A stretch of 64,000 nucleotides of DNA from Actinoallomurus purpureus (GTDB lineage Bacteria > Actinomycetota > Actinomycetes > Streptosporangiales > Streptosporangiaceae): assembly GCF_024055795.1 (NCBI RefSeq), contig NZ_JAMXMY010000003.1, positions 371,866 through 435,865 on the forward strand. The letters run 5' to 3'. Position numbers and translations under genes: made by a program. Numbering within the stretch: the first letter of the stretch is position 1; each line of letters starts with the position of its first letter. The notes beneath the pieces are model-generated. The model was not told where the DNA came from, searched no databases, and was given only the letters and a program-made list of their open reading frames with translations. Of the stretch, positions 43,226 through 51,358 are shown piece after piece.

Positions 43226-44007
43226 GATGCGAACCTCGCGATCAGATCGGCTACCTCGGAGGGGTGAAGTTCCATCAAAGGAACCATGCCGCCCTCCACC
43301 ACCGCAATGGTCGGGCTGTTAAAACGTGATGACAGCGCCTCCAGCTCGGGGAAGCTGAACGGATCGGCCGACGCGCCGACGCACAGCACCGGGCAGCGGA
43401 CGAGACCGATCCGGTCCTCCATCCGGTAGGCGCTGACCGCCTCGTGCCCCTTCTCCACGTCAGGGCCCAGGACGAGCGCGTCCCGGACGAGCCGCGTGAA
43501 CAGGTCCGGACGGTCCGTGGGATAGAAGGACTGCCGGCGCCGCCACAGCTCCGTGAGATGGCCGCCGCCGGGATCGACCTCGACGTGGTCGATCGCGGGG
43601 CGGTGCCGCCGCGTCTCGCGGGCGGCGGCGTCGACGTACGGCGTGGACGACAGCACCAGGCGCTCGACGCGTTCCGGCGCCCGCGCCGCCACCTCGATCG
43701 CGACGACGCCGCCAGTGTGGTGGCCGGCCAGCGTCGCGCGGTCCAGGCCGAGCGCGTCGAGGAACTCCACGACGGCGGCGGCGTAGTTCTCGATGCGGTG
43801 CTCGGCGAGCGGGGCGGAGGCGCCGAAGCCGATCGTGTCCATGGCGATCGCGCGGTGCGTCCGGCCGAGGAGGGGGAGCACCTCACGGTACTCGTCCCAG
43901 GATCGCGGCGTCTGGTGCAGGAGCACCACGGGCGCGCCGGATCCGCACTCGGCGTAGTGGACCTGCCCGAAGGACGTGTCCGCGTAGCCCTTCCGGACTG
44001 CCGTCAT
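43222..44007 (-). CDS. Alpha/beta-fold hydrolase
   Basis: ATG 44007 overlaps the upstream stop (ATGA); 261 residues. The oxyanion/HG region is VVLLHQTPRSWDEYREVLP and DTIGFGAS follows. At the nucleophile-elbow position the sequence is LAGHHTGGVVAIEVA: Gly-His-His-Thr-Gly, so a histidine/threonine replaces the usual Gly-x-Ser-x-Gly. The acid and histidine positions (GASADPF, end region LMELHPSEV) are near normal. The missing serine suggests either a different catalytic mechanism or loss of hydrolase activity. Probably acts after ring cleavage together with the next protein. Confidence 0.8.
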   Translation of the reverse strand: MTAVRKGYADTSFGQVHYAECGSGAPVVLLHQTPRSWDEYREVLPLLGRTHRAIAMDTIGFGASAPLAEHRIENYAAAVVEFLDALGLDRATLAGHHTGGVVAIEVAARAPERVERLVLSSTPYVDAAARETRRHRPAIDHVEVDPGGGHLTELWRRRQSFYPTDRPDLFTRLVRDALVLGPDVEKGHEAVSAYRMEDRIGLVRCPVLCVGASADPFSFPELEALSSRFNSPTIAVVEGGMVPLMELHPSEVADLIARFAS

Positions 44008-44861
44008 CGCGCCTCCGCGAGGAACGCGAGGCTCAGCGGGTTGTAGCGGCCGGCCTGCTCGTGCTGGGGCCAGTGCCCGCACTCGTTGAAGATCTCCAGC
44101 CGTGCGCCGGGGATCGCGTCGGTGATCGCCTGCGCCTCGGGGACGTCGCCGAACGGGTTCTTGTTGCCCCAGACGACCAGCGTGGGGGCGGTGATCCGGG
44201 CCATCCGGTCCGGGCGCAGCAGGTTGCGCTCGCGGATGTCCACCTCCTGCAGGGCCAGCAGGTTCGGCAGGTTCTTCTGGAAGTCCGGGCGGTGGTAGAT
44301 GGCGTACCGCGCCTCGGTGAGCTCGTCGCCGAACTCCTCGTCCCACTCGGCCCACAGCAGCCGCAGCCGGTTCCGGGTGAGCTCGATGTCGTCCTCGAGG
44401 GAGGCGGCGGTCGTCGTCTTCTTCAGACGCTCCATCACCTCCGGGTTGACCTTGGTCCCGCCCATGCACAGCAGTTGCAGCGACGCGACCCGTTCCGGGT
44501 GCTCGCTCGCCAGCCACGCCGACACCCACCCGCCGAGCGACTCGCCGACCAGGTGCGCGCGCTCGGCGCCCACGGCGTCGAGGTAGGCGATCAGGTGGTC
44601 GACGTACGCGGGGATCTCCTGGGGGACGTCCGGCTTGCCGGTGTACCCGTGGCCCAGCATGTCGATCGCGTGGCAGCGGTAGCGCCGGGCGTGCTCGGGG
44701 ATGTTGCGGACGAACGCCTCGAGGTGGCCGCTGGTGCCGTGCAGGAAGACGACGTGCTCGCCGTCCTCCGGCCCCGCCTGCAGCGCTCGGGTCCGGATCC
44801 CGCCCGCGTCGACGTAGGTGTGCCGGTAGTCGACATCGGCCAGTGCGTTCCAGATGCTCAT
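44004..44861 (-). CDS. Meta-cleavage product hydrolase-like alpha/beta hydrolase
   Basis: A 285-residue hydrolase. HVVFLHGTSGHLEAFVRNIP, DMLGHGYTGKPD, nucleophile elbow LVGESLGGWVSAWLA (Ser in GESLG), the acid in VVWGNKNPFGDV and histidine in NECGHWPQHE give a full catalytic triad. It resembles MhpC/BphD-type enzymes that cleave C-C bonds of ring-fission products. Coupled by overlaps to the LigB dioxygenase before it and the other hydrolase after it, so it most likely processes the dioxygenase product. Confidence 0.9.
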   Translation of the reverse strand: MSIWNALADVDYRHTYVDAGGIRTRALQAGPEDGEHVVFLHGTSGHLEAFVRNIPEHARRYRCHAIDMLGHGYTGKPDVPQEIPAYVDHLIAYLDAVGAERAHLVGESLGGWVSAWLASEHPERVASLQLLCMGGTKVNPEVMERLKKTTTAASLEDDIELTRNRLRLLWAEWDEEFGDELTEARYAIYHRPDFQKNLPNLLALQEVDIRERNLLRPDRMARITAPTLVVWGNKNPFGDVPEAQAITDAIPGARLEIFNECGHWPQHEQAGRYNPLSLAFLAEAR

Positions 44862-45814
44862 TCGGGGACCTTTCCGTGGGTTTCGGGATCGATGACGGCG
44901 ACGCCCATGCCGGTGAGCCATTCGGGGATGACCTCGTACGCGAGGCGCCGGCCGGGCGCGTGACCGAGCGCGGCGGCCATGACCAGCCAGGTGCGCACCT
45001 CCTGCGCGCCGTTGCCGGCCACCTCCTCCAGGCGTTCGGTGGTGTACGCGGTGATCCGGTGCAGTTCGCCCTTCTCGACCATGGTCAGGAGCTCGTCGTC
45101 GAACTCCGGGTTGATCGCCGCCTGGGCGGCCCGGATGATCTGGCGGCGTCGCGCGTCGTAGTCCTGCCAGTTGTTCCGCCCGTCGAGCCAGGCCCGCACG
45201 ATGAACTCCTCGTCGTCGCCGTCCGGGCTGCGCCAGTCGGGCCAGGGGAGCCGGTGCGACAGGCCGCCGGAGCCGATCACGGCGACGCGGCGGTCCTCGG
45301 GGAAGGCCGCGATCGCCTCCCGGATGGCCTGCCCCAGCGCGTCGCAGCGGGCGAGGGTGGGCAGCGGGGGCGCGAAGACGTTCACGACGATCGGGACGAT
45401 CTCCACGTCCAGCCCGGCGAGCAGGTACTGGATCGCGTGCGACTGACCGTGGTCGATCTGCAACCGGGCCGAGAACGCGACGTCGAAGCGGCCGCCGTCC
45501 ACGAGCGTGCCCGCGATGTGCCGGGCCAGTTCCACGTCGACCGGCTGCGGTCCCTTCGGTGTGCCCGACTCGCCGCTCGCGACGCACTCGCCGACCCCGA
45601 TCGTGAAGCTCGGGATGAGGTCGAGCCAGAACCCGCGGAAGTGGTTGGAGCCCACGATGACGACGGTGTCCGGACGGGCCGCGGCGATCCGGTCGCGCGC
45701 GGCGTACAGCGCGTCGCGGAACCGCCCGGCCTCGTCCTTGTGGACCGTCTCTTCCCAGTGCGTGTTCATCAGCGTGCTGTGCGACGCCCCGACTCCGAGC
45801 ACGATTTCACTCAC
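44858..45814 (-). CDS. Class III extradiol ring-cleavage dioxygenase (LigB/MhpB-like)
   Basis: GTG 45814 overlaps the upstream stop (GTGA) and gives 318 residues. The LigB-superfamily histidines are in GVGASHSTLM, IVGSNHFRGFWLD and DHGQSHAIQYLL, with GSGGLSHRLPWPDW near the middle. Size and pattern suit MhpB-like 2,3-dihydroxyphenylpropionate or 2,3-dihydroxybenzoate-type dioxygenases using Fe(II). It opens the ring of the catechol produced by the upstream Rieske oxygenase. The frame extends upstream through the M20 gene as a shadow. Confidence 0.92.
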   Translation of the reverse strand: MSEIVLGVGASHSTLMNTHWEETVHKDEAGRFRDALYAARDRIAAARPDTVVIVGSNHFRGFWLDLIPSFTIGVGECVASGESGTPKGPQPVDVELARHIAGTLVDGGRFDVAFSARLQIDHGQSHAIQYLLAGLDVEIVPIVVNVFAPPLPTLARCDALGQAIREAIAAFPEDRRVAVIGSGGLSHRLPWPDWRSPDGDDEEFIVRAWLDGRNNWQDYDARRRQIIRAAQAAINPEFDDELLTMVEKGELHRITAYTTERLEEVAGNGAQEVRTWLVMAAALGHAPGRRLAYEVIPEWLTGMGVAVIDPETHGKVPE

Positions 45815-47133
45815 AGTCCCACCTCCGATCGGGTGCGGGTGACGGTGTCGACCGCCGTACGGATGAGGTGCCGCGTGAGGCGCTCCATCTCCCGGACGTC
45901 GACGGTGTTCATGCCCATGGCGAAGTCGATCTTGAAGGGCGCCTCGGCGACCTTCGGCATGCCGATCCGTACGGTCGGGACGCCCCGGTTGCGCAGGATG
46001 TTGGCGTCGGTGGCGCCGCTGTTGCCGCGGATCACCTCGTGCTCGCGGCCCTCCAGGGCCTCCCAGCCGGCGACGGCGCTGCGTGACACCCACATGTCCG
46101 GATCGGACGCGGTGCCCGGGATGGCCAGCACCATCTCCGACGTCAGCTCGACGCCGGGCAGCTCGGCGCGGATCCGGTCGAGCGCGGCGGCGAACTCCCG
46201 CTTGGCCTCCATCGGCGTCGTACGAGGGCTCAGCCGCAGGTCGACGAGCAGGCGGCAGGAGGCGGGGGTGACCGCCGCCATCCGCGACCGGCCGCCCTCG
46301 ATCGCGGCGACGATGCCCTGCGGGGCGACCGTGCCCTCGGTGTGCCGCTCGGCGTACTCGGCGAACCAGCGCTCCAGGCGTACGGCGACCTCGCCCGCGC
46401 GGGCGATGGCGTTGTCGTACGGCAGCCGGTGCCGGGACCCGACATAGGTGTGGATCCCGCCGACGGTCACCTCGAACCAGGCCAGCCCGACCTCCTCCCA
46501 GGAGACCGTCCAGCCGGGCTTGGCGATCACCGCGAAGTCGGTCCAGTGGCCCTGCTCCAGGAGGAAGGAGCAGCCGGCGCCCTGGCCGGTGTTGCGCCGG
46601 TCGCCGCCGGGCAGCGCGTTCGTGGGCATGCCCCCGGCGCCGAACGCCACCAGGAGGTCGCCGGTCAGCGGCAGCCCCGCCTGGTGGATCGCCTCGGCGG
46701 CCATCAGCACGCACGCGGCGTGCCCCTTCGGGTTGGAGGCGCCGAGCCCGACCACGAGGTCGCCCACGACGCGGGCGGCGGGCCGCATGTCGGGCCGCAG
46801 GTCCGGGCCGGTCCACGGCGCGTCCTCGCGTGCGTCCCCGGTGGTCAGGGTGTCGATCGGCGCGTACAGCATCAGGTCGGGGCCGGTGCCGTCGCCGTGG
46901 AGCCGCCCCCACGCGTTGGCCTGCCGGTCGTCGAGCGGCTGCGTCGCCGCCGTGATGCCGGCCGCCGTGAGTGCGCCCGCGATGTACTCGGCCAGTGGCC
47001 CCTCGCCGCCGGTGGGGCTGGGCTCGTTCACGAGGCCGACGACCAGTTCGCGCAGCCGGGTCGTGGTGACGTGCTTCCAGGCGGCCGCGGCCAGGTCCCG
47101 GCGCCGCTCGTCCAGGCCCTCCAGCCCGCTCAC
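45811..47133 (-). CDS. M20-family peptidase-like protein lacking the metal-binding residues
   Basis: GTG 47133 overlaps the 38-residue ORF (GTGA) and gives 440 residues with the M20 fold pattern (LRELVVGLVNEPSPTGGE, WTGPDL, then a lid domain). Every canonical metal position is altered: LYAPIDTLTTG has Pro for the His of GHxD; GASNPKGHAA has Asn for the bridging Asp; FGAGGMP replaces the catalytic Glu-Glu; FAVIAKPGW has Lys for the acidic ligand. The supporting Asp of the first motif remains. Either a pseudo-enzyme or a hydrolase with a new mechanism. M20 relatives act on amino-aromatics in other catabolic routes, so a pathway role is plausible. Confidence 0.85.
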   Translation of the reverse strand: MSGLEGLDERRRDLAAAAWKHVTTTRLRELVVGLVNEPSPTGGEGPLAEYIAGALTAAGITAATQPLDDRQANAWGRLHGDGTGPDLMLYAPIDTLTTGDAREDAPWTGPDLRPDMRPAARVVGDLVVGLGASNPKGHAACVLMAAEAIHQAGLPLTGDLLVAFGAGGMPTNALPGGDRRNTGQGAGCSFLLEQGHWTDFAVIAKPGWTVSWEEVGLAWFEVTVGGIHTYVGSRHRLPYDNAIARAGEVAVRLERWFAEYAERHTEGTVAPQGIVAAIEGGRSRMAAVTPASCRLLVDLRLSPRTTPMEAKREFAAALDRIRAELPGVELTSEMVLAIPGTASDPDMWVSRSAVAGWEALEGREHEVIRGNSGATDANILRNRGVPTVRIGMPKVAEAPFKIDFAMGMNTVDVREMERLTRHLIRTAVDTVTRTRSEVGL

Positions 47134-47246
47134 TGGTTGATCCGGTGGACCTGGGTGTTGCTCGTACGGGCGATCCAGCGCCACAGCGGCGGTGCCGCCG
47201 CCGCGAGGGCCGCGCCGATGGTCAGGGTCAGCAGGGTGCGTCGCAC
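47130..47246 (-). CDS. 38-residue small ORF, hydrophobic, translationally coupled
   Basis: GTG 47246 has a strong GAGGAG at good distance and lies 16 nt after the Rieske gene stop; its TGA overlaps the GTG of the M20-like gene. The product starts VRRTLLTLTIGAALAAAAPP, a single hydrophobic helix after two arginines, then LWRWIARTSN and a polar end. It resembles a mini membrane anchor or uncleaved signal-like peptide. Spacing on both sides argues for a real gene. Confidence 0.55.
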   Translation of the reverse strand: MRRTLLTLTIGAALAAAAPPLWRWIARTSNTQVHRINQ

Positions 47247-47262
47247 GAAAACTCCTCGGGGG

Positions 47263-48462
47263 TCATTTGGCGCCGGTCTCGGCCCGCTTCTTGGCGAACT
47301 CCTCTTCGGCGAGGGTGCGCCAGGCGGTGAGCGACACGTCGGGGCGGTAGAGCTTCTCCGGCGGCGCGTCCGTCACGTCGACCATCCACGCGTCCTGGCC
47401 GGAGAACTGGCCGTGGAACAGCCAGCGGATCGCGCCCAGGTACTTCGCGTAGAAGCCGACGGTCTTCAAGCCTTCGGTGAAGTTGACCATCACGCCGACG
47501 TACTGGTGGTTGTCGGCGTCGACCGGGACGTAGAACTCGTAGTGGATGAAGTTCGGGTACGCGATGCGCAGCACGCCCGGCATGGACAGCGAGGCGAAGC
47601 CGGGGAACCCGCGCGACTCGATGACCGGGTCGACCTTCTTCGGCTTTCCGGTGTTGCCGAGGTTGAAGGTCTCCTTGGGCGGCTGGATCTTCCACCAGCG
47701 CTTGCTCGTCCACCGGCCCACGCCGGGGAAGTCGGCCTCCCAGTGCACCTCGTCCTGCACCCGGAAGATCCAGCGGCCCTCGGGGACGATCCGGGTGATG
47801 TTCCAGGTGGGCATCGCCTTGAACAGCCGCCACAGCGACGTGCGGTGCAGGTACTTCGCATGCCCCTCGTCGAAGCCGTTCTCGCACGCGAAGCGCCAGT
47901 TCCCGGTCCGCGGTTCGATGCGGCCGCCCATCATGAAGGCGTTCTCGACCAGTTCCTCGGGCAGCTGAGAGTCGATCGGGTGCGGTTCCTCGTCGGCGAG
48001 CGGGACGTACACCCACACCATGCCGAGGCGTTCGGCCACCGGATAGGTCTGCACCCGGACCTTGCCGCAGACGCGCGACTGGGGCCCGTCGGTGATGACC
48101 GCGCACAGCTCACCGTCGCCGAGGCGGAACGTCCACCCGTGGTACGGGCAGCTGAGCGTGCCGGGGAACTGCTGGTCCCCGAGCGACAGGGGAACACCCC
48201 GGTGCGGGCAGCGGTCGTGCAGGGCGTGCACCTGTCCGCCGTCACGGATCAGCGCGATCTTCTCCCCGCAGAGGGTGACCGCCAGCGGCTTGCCGGTGAC
48301 GTGGCTGGACCAGGTGACCGGGTACCAGTACCCGCGGAAGCCAGCGGCGGCGGCGTCGTACTCGGGCCACGACGACCAGTCCTGCCGTCCGGGCCCCTTG
48401 GACCGTCGTTTCGCTGGGCGGGTGCCCCCGCCCTCCGGCGCGGGTGCGTCGGGCTCGGTCAT
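47263..48462 (-). CDS. Rieske non-heme iron oxygenase, large subunit
   Basis: A 399-residue oxygenase with the Rieske 2Fe-2S motif Cys85-Pro-His87 and Cys105-Pro-Tyr-His108 (CPHRG, CPYHGW) and the mononuclear iron site NGFDEGHAKYLHR (Asp198, His201, His206). It hydroxylates or demethylates an aromatic ring. Electron partners are not in the operon; the ferredoxin/reductase at 11727-13056 or others elsewhere must serve. First gene of the minus operon ending with IclR. The length and single-subunit form resemble ring-hydroxylating and O-demethylating three-component enzymes without a small subunit. Confidence 0.93.
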   Translation of the reverse strand: MTEPDAPAPEGGGTRPAKRRSKGPGRQDWSSWPEYDAAAAGFRGYWYPVTWSSHVTGKPLAVTLCGEKIALIRDGGQVHALHDRCPHRGVPLSLGDQQFPGTLSCPYHGWTFRLGDGELCAVITDGPQSRVCGKVRVQTYPVAERLGMVWVYVPLADEEPHPIDSQLPEELVENAFMMGGRIEPRTGNWRFACENGFDEGHAKYLHRTSLWRLFKAMPTWNITRIVPEGRWIFRVQDEVHWEADFPGVGRWTSKRWWKIQPPKETFNLGNTGKPKKVDPVIESRGFPGFASLSMPGVLRIAYPNFIHYEFYVPVDADNHQYVGVMVNFTEGLKTVGFYAKYLGAIRWLFHGQFSGQDAWMVDVTDAPPEKLYRPDVSLTAWRTLAEEEFAKKRAETGAK

Positions 48463-48712
48463 GGGTCGTCCTCCCGAATGTCCATCTGAGCGATGCCGAG
48501 ATGATCGGACGCCGGGAAGGGCTTGCCTACGGAAACGTCTCGCTGAGCAGACCGGCGCCGTCGACGCGTCGTCGCGTATGACGATCCCGTGACGTTCCGG
48601 TGAGCGGACCCCCGGTCATGCGGCGCAGGTGCCGGGGACCTTACGGTTCAGCGAACTTCGGCCTACGCCCCACCCACCGCCGGGGTTCCGCACACTGCCA
48701 TCGAGGTGCTCA
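48463..48712. promoter_or_regulatory. Divergent promoter region between Rieske operon and ABC importer operon
   Basis: 250 nt separate the two divergent operons, so both promoters and probably the IclR operator lie here. Candidate symmetric elements are CGGAAACGTC (about 48530) with GACGTTCCG (about 48591) as a distant imperfect inverted repeat, and GTTC-AGC-GAAC near 48648. None is strong enough to name as the operator. Confidence 0.35.
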
Positions 48713-49696
48713 TTGAAAGCACGGGACATCACCTGGCGCGCCGCCGTCGCCGCCATCGCGCTGATCACATCCGCGTCCGCCTGCAGCGCCGCCTCGACCG
48801 ACTCGGCCGGCGGCGGGGGAAAGGCCGCCGGGCCCAAGATCCGTCTTGCCGTCGGCATCGACCCGTCGTACGCGCCCTTCTTCCTCGCCGACGAGAAAGG
48901 GCTGTTCGCGAAGCAAGGGGTCAATGTCGAGGTCGTGCAGTTCGGCAAGGGCGGTGACGCCGACGACGCGATCGCCTCCGGCCAGGTGCAGCTGGCCGGC
49001 AGCTCGGACACGACGGCGATCGGCAAACTCCAGCAGAATCCCGACCTTCGGGCGCTCCTCGTCTACGAGAGCTCCGGGAAGTACCTGAAGGTCGTCGAGC
49101 GCAAGAACATCGGCGACCCCTCCCAGATCAAGAAGATGGCGATCGTCCCCGGCCTGTCGGAACTCGCCGCGACGCGTTTCCTCGAGTCCAAGAAGATCGA
49201 CCCGAAGAAGGTCACGTTCGTCACCGCCGACCCGCCGGAGATCCCGGCGCTGATGCAGAAGGGGAACATCGACGCGTACGTCCTGTGGGAGCCGTGGCCG
49301 ACCAAGGGCGCGCAGCTCGGCGGGAAGATCGTCGAGACCACCGGAGACTACGGCCTGTCCTACGGCCAGTGGCTCATCGCCGGCAACAAATGGCTGAGCG
49401 CCAACCAGAGCGCGGCCGCCAAGGTCGCCAAGGCCCTCGACGAGGCCGCCAAGCTGACCGAGAGCGACCCGCAGGCGGCCGCGCAGGCCACGCAGAAGGC
49501 CGCGAAGGTCCCGGCCGACCAGACCGTCACCGCGATCAAGGAGATCGACTTCGGGGTCCGGGACATCACCGCCGCGGACCTGAAGGGCTACGACGCGACC
49601 GCCGACTTCTACCTGCGGACCGGCAAGGTGAAGGCGAAGCCGAACGTGACCGCCGCCGTGCTCCAGAACTGGTTCAGCGGGCACGCCGCCAAGTGA
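48713..49696 (+). CDS. ABC transporter substrate-binding lipoprotein (NMT1/SsuA-like)
   Basis: I take TTG 48713 as start, preceded by GAGGTG: this gives a lipoprotein signal peptide (KARDITWRAAVAAIALITSA, lipobox ASAC with Cys24). GTG 48629 in the same frame adds 28 polar residues that do not look like a signal. The binding domain starts IRLAVGIDPSYAPFFLADEK and is close to the orphan binding protein at 20082. It is followed at 7 nt by its ATPase. Likely ligands for this family are sulfonates, taurine, nitrate-like anions or aromatic acids; here an aromatic acid is suggested by context. Confidence 0.88.
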   Translation: MKARDITWRAAVAAIALITSASACSAASTDSAGGGGKAAGPKIRLAVGIDPSYAPFFLADEKGLFAKQGVNVEVVQFGKGGDADDAIASGQVQLAGSSDTTAIGKLQQNPDLRALLVYESSGKYLKVVERKNIGDPSQIKKMAIVPGLSELAATRFLESKKIDPKKVTFVTADPPEIPALMQKGNIDAYVLWEPWPTKGAQLGGKIVETTGDYGLSYGQWLIAGNKWLSANQSAAAKVAKALDEAAKLTESDPQAAAQATQKAAKVPADQTVTAIKEIDFGVRDITAADLKGYDATADFYLRTGKVKAKPNVTAAVLQNWFSGHAAK

Positions 49697-49703
49697 GGAA
49701 GCC

Positions 49704-50528
49704 ATGACCACAGAGATCGACCGGGAGTCCGCCCGCGGCGCGACCACGACCATCGACGGCGTGGGCATCCGCTTCGGCTCCTACCACGCCGTCGACGCCA
49801 TCTCCCTCGACATCGAGGCCGGGGAGTTCCTGTGCCTGCTCGGCCCGAGCGGGTGCGGCAAGTCCACCCTGCTGTCCGCGCTGGCGGGTTTCACCCCCGC
49901 CACGGTCGGCGCCATCTCCGTCGACGACGAGCCCGTCGCCGGGCCGTCGCCGGAGCGCGGCATGGTCTTCCAGAACAGCGACGCGCTGTTCGACTGGCTG
50001 ACCGTGCGGCAGAACGTCGCCTTCGGCCCGCGCATGCGCGGCCAGTCGCGGAAGGCGCAGGCCGCGCTGGCCGACGAGTACCTCGGCCTCGTCGGCCTCC
50101 GCAAGTTCGCCGACAAGTTCCCCGACCAGCTCTCCGGCGGCATGCGGCAGCGCGTGCAGATCGCGCGGGTCCTCGCGAACCGGCCCCGGATCGTCCTGAT
50201 GGACGAGCCGTTCGGCGCGCTGGACGCCCAGACCCGGCAGGTCATGCAGCAGGAGATGGACCGCATCTGGCGCGAGTCCGGGTGCACGGTCGTGTTCGTC
50301 ACCCACGACATCGGCGAGGCGATCATCCTCGCCGACCGCATCGCGGTCATGACGGCCGGACCGGCGGCCTCGATCAAGAACATCTACAGCGTGGACCTGC
50401 CTCGTCCGCGCGACGAGACGTCTCCGGAGGCGATCGCACTGCACCAGAAGCTACGGCAGGACATCGGCCACGAAGTCCGTACCGCCCTGCGCGAGCAGGG
50501 CCTCGCCACCGAGGAGGACGGTCGATGA
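49704..50528 (+). CDS. ABC transporter ATP-binding protein (SsuB/TauB-like)
   Basis: A 274-residue ATPase: Walker A GPSGCGKST at 47-55, Q-loop FQNSDALFDWL, signature LSGGMRQRVQIARVLA, Walker B IVLMDEPFGALD and the switch histidine in VFVTHDIGEA. It energises the importer formed with the permease whose ATG overlaps this stop (ATGA at 50525) and with the lipoprotein encoded upstream. Confidence 0.95.
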   Translation: MTTEIDRESARGATTTIDGVGIRFGSYHAVDAISLDIEAGEFLCLLGPSGCGKSTLLSALAGFTPATVGAISVDDEPVAGPSPERGMVFQNSDALFDWLTVRQNVAFGPRMRGQSRKAQAALADEYLGLVGLRKFADKFPDQLSGGMRQRVQIARVLANRPRIVLMDEPFGALDAQTRQVMQQEMDRIWRESGCTVVFVTHDIGEAIILADRIAVMTAGPAASIKNIYSVDLPRPRDETSPEAIALHQKLRQDIGHEVRTALREQGLATEEDGR

Positions 50529-51358
50529 CGAGCGTCGGAACGGTGGCCTCCAAGGACTCCACCACGGCCCCCCGCGCGCGCAGACGGCGCTCGGACGCGC
50601 TGTCCGGCCGGCTGCGCACGGTCGGCATGTACATGCTCTCCATCGCGATCGGCGTCGGGGTGTGGCAGCTCGTGGCGATGCGGTACGGCTCCGCGCTCGT
50701 CGCCTCGCCGGCGCAGACCCTCGTCGCCGCCAAGGACCTCGCGGCGGACGGCACCCTGCTGAACTCCGTCATCGCCTCGAGCCGCCGGATCCTGATCGGA
50801 TGGGGCCTCGGGCTCGTCGTCGGGGTGCCGATCGGGCTGCTCATGGGACGCCTCACGGTGATCCGCCAGTTGCTCGACCCGTACATCGAGTTCTTCCGGT
50901 TCATCCCGCCGGTCGCCTTCGTCACCCTCGCCGTCGTGTGGCTCGGCATCGGGGAGGCGTCGAAGGTCGTACTGATCTTCTACACGTCCGTGTTCATCGT
51001 GACGCTGAACACCATCGCGGGCGTGCTGTCGATCAACGAGTCGAAGCTGCGCGCCGCCACGAGCCTCGGCGCGAGCCGTTGGCAGATCCTGCGGTTCATC
51101 GTGCTGCCCGCCACCGTGCCGCACATCGTCACGGGCGCCCGCCTGGCCATGGGCAACAGCTTCCTCACCATCGTCTCGGCCGAGATCGTGGCGGCCCAGG
51201 TCGGGCTCGGCGCGCTGATCTGGACGTCGCGCAACTACGGTCGTATCGACTGGGTGTTCGTCGGCATCATCACGCTCGGCATTCTCGGGTTCGTGTTCGA
51301 CCGGATCCTGCGCGTCGTCGCCTCCCGGGTCCTTCGCCGATATGGAGTGAAACTGTGA
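50525..51358 (+). CDS. ABC transporter permease (SsuC/TauC-like)
   Basis: ATG 50525 gives 277 residues after a basic cytoplasmic start (RARRRRSDALSGRLRT). About six transmembrane helices follow, and the EAA-type loop for ATPase contact is seen as LRAATSLGASRWQILRFIVLP. Typical BPD_transp_1 permease of nitrate/sulfonate/taurine-type importers. Overlaps both neighbours (ATGA with the ATPase, GTGA with the reductase gene), so the importer and the reductase are one transcript. Confidence 0.93.
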   Translation: MTSVGTVASKDSTTAPRARRRRSDALSGRLRTVGMYMLSIAIGVGVWQLVAMRYGSALVASPAQTLVAAKDLAADGTLLNSVIASSRRILIGWGLGLVVGVPIGLLMGRLTVIRQLLDPYIEFFRFIPPVAFVTLAVVWLGIGEASKVVLIFYTSVFIVTLNTIAGVLSINESKLRAATSLGASRWQILRFIVLPATVPHIVTGARLAMGNSFLTIVSAEIVAAQVGLGALIWTSRNYGRIDWVFVGIITLGILGFVFDRILRVVASRVLRRYGVKL

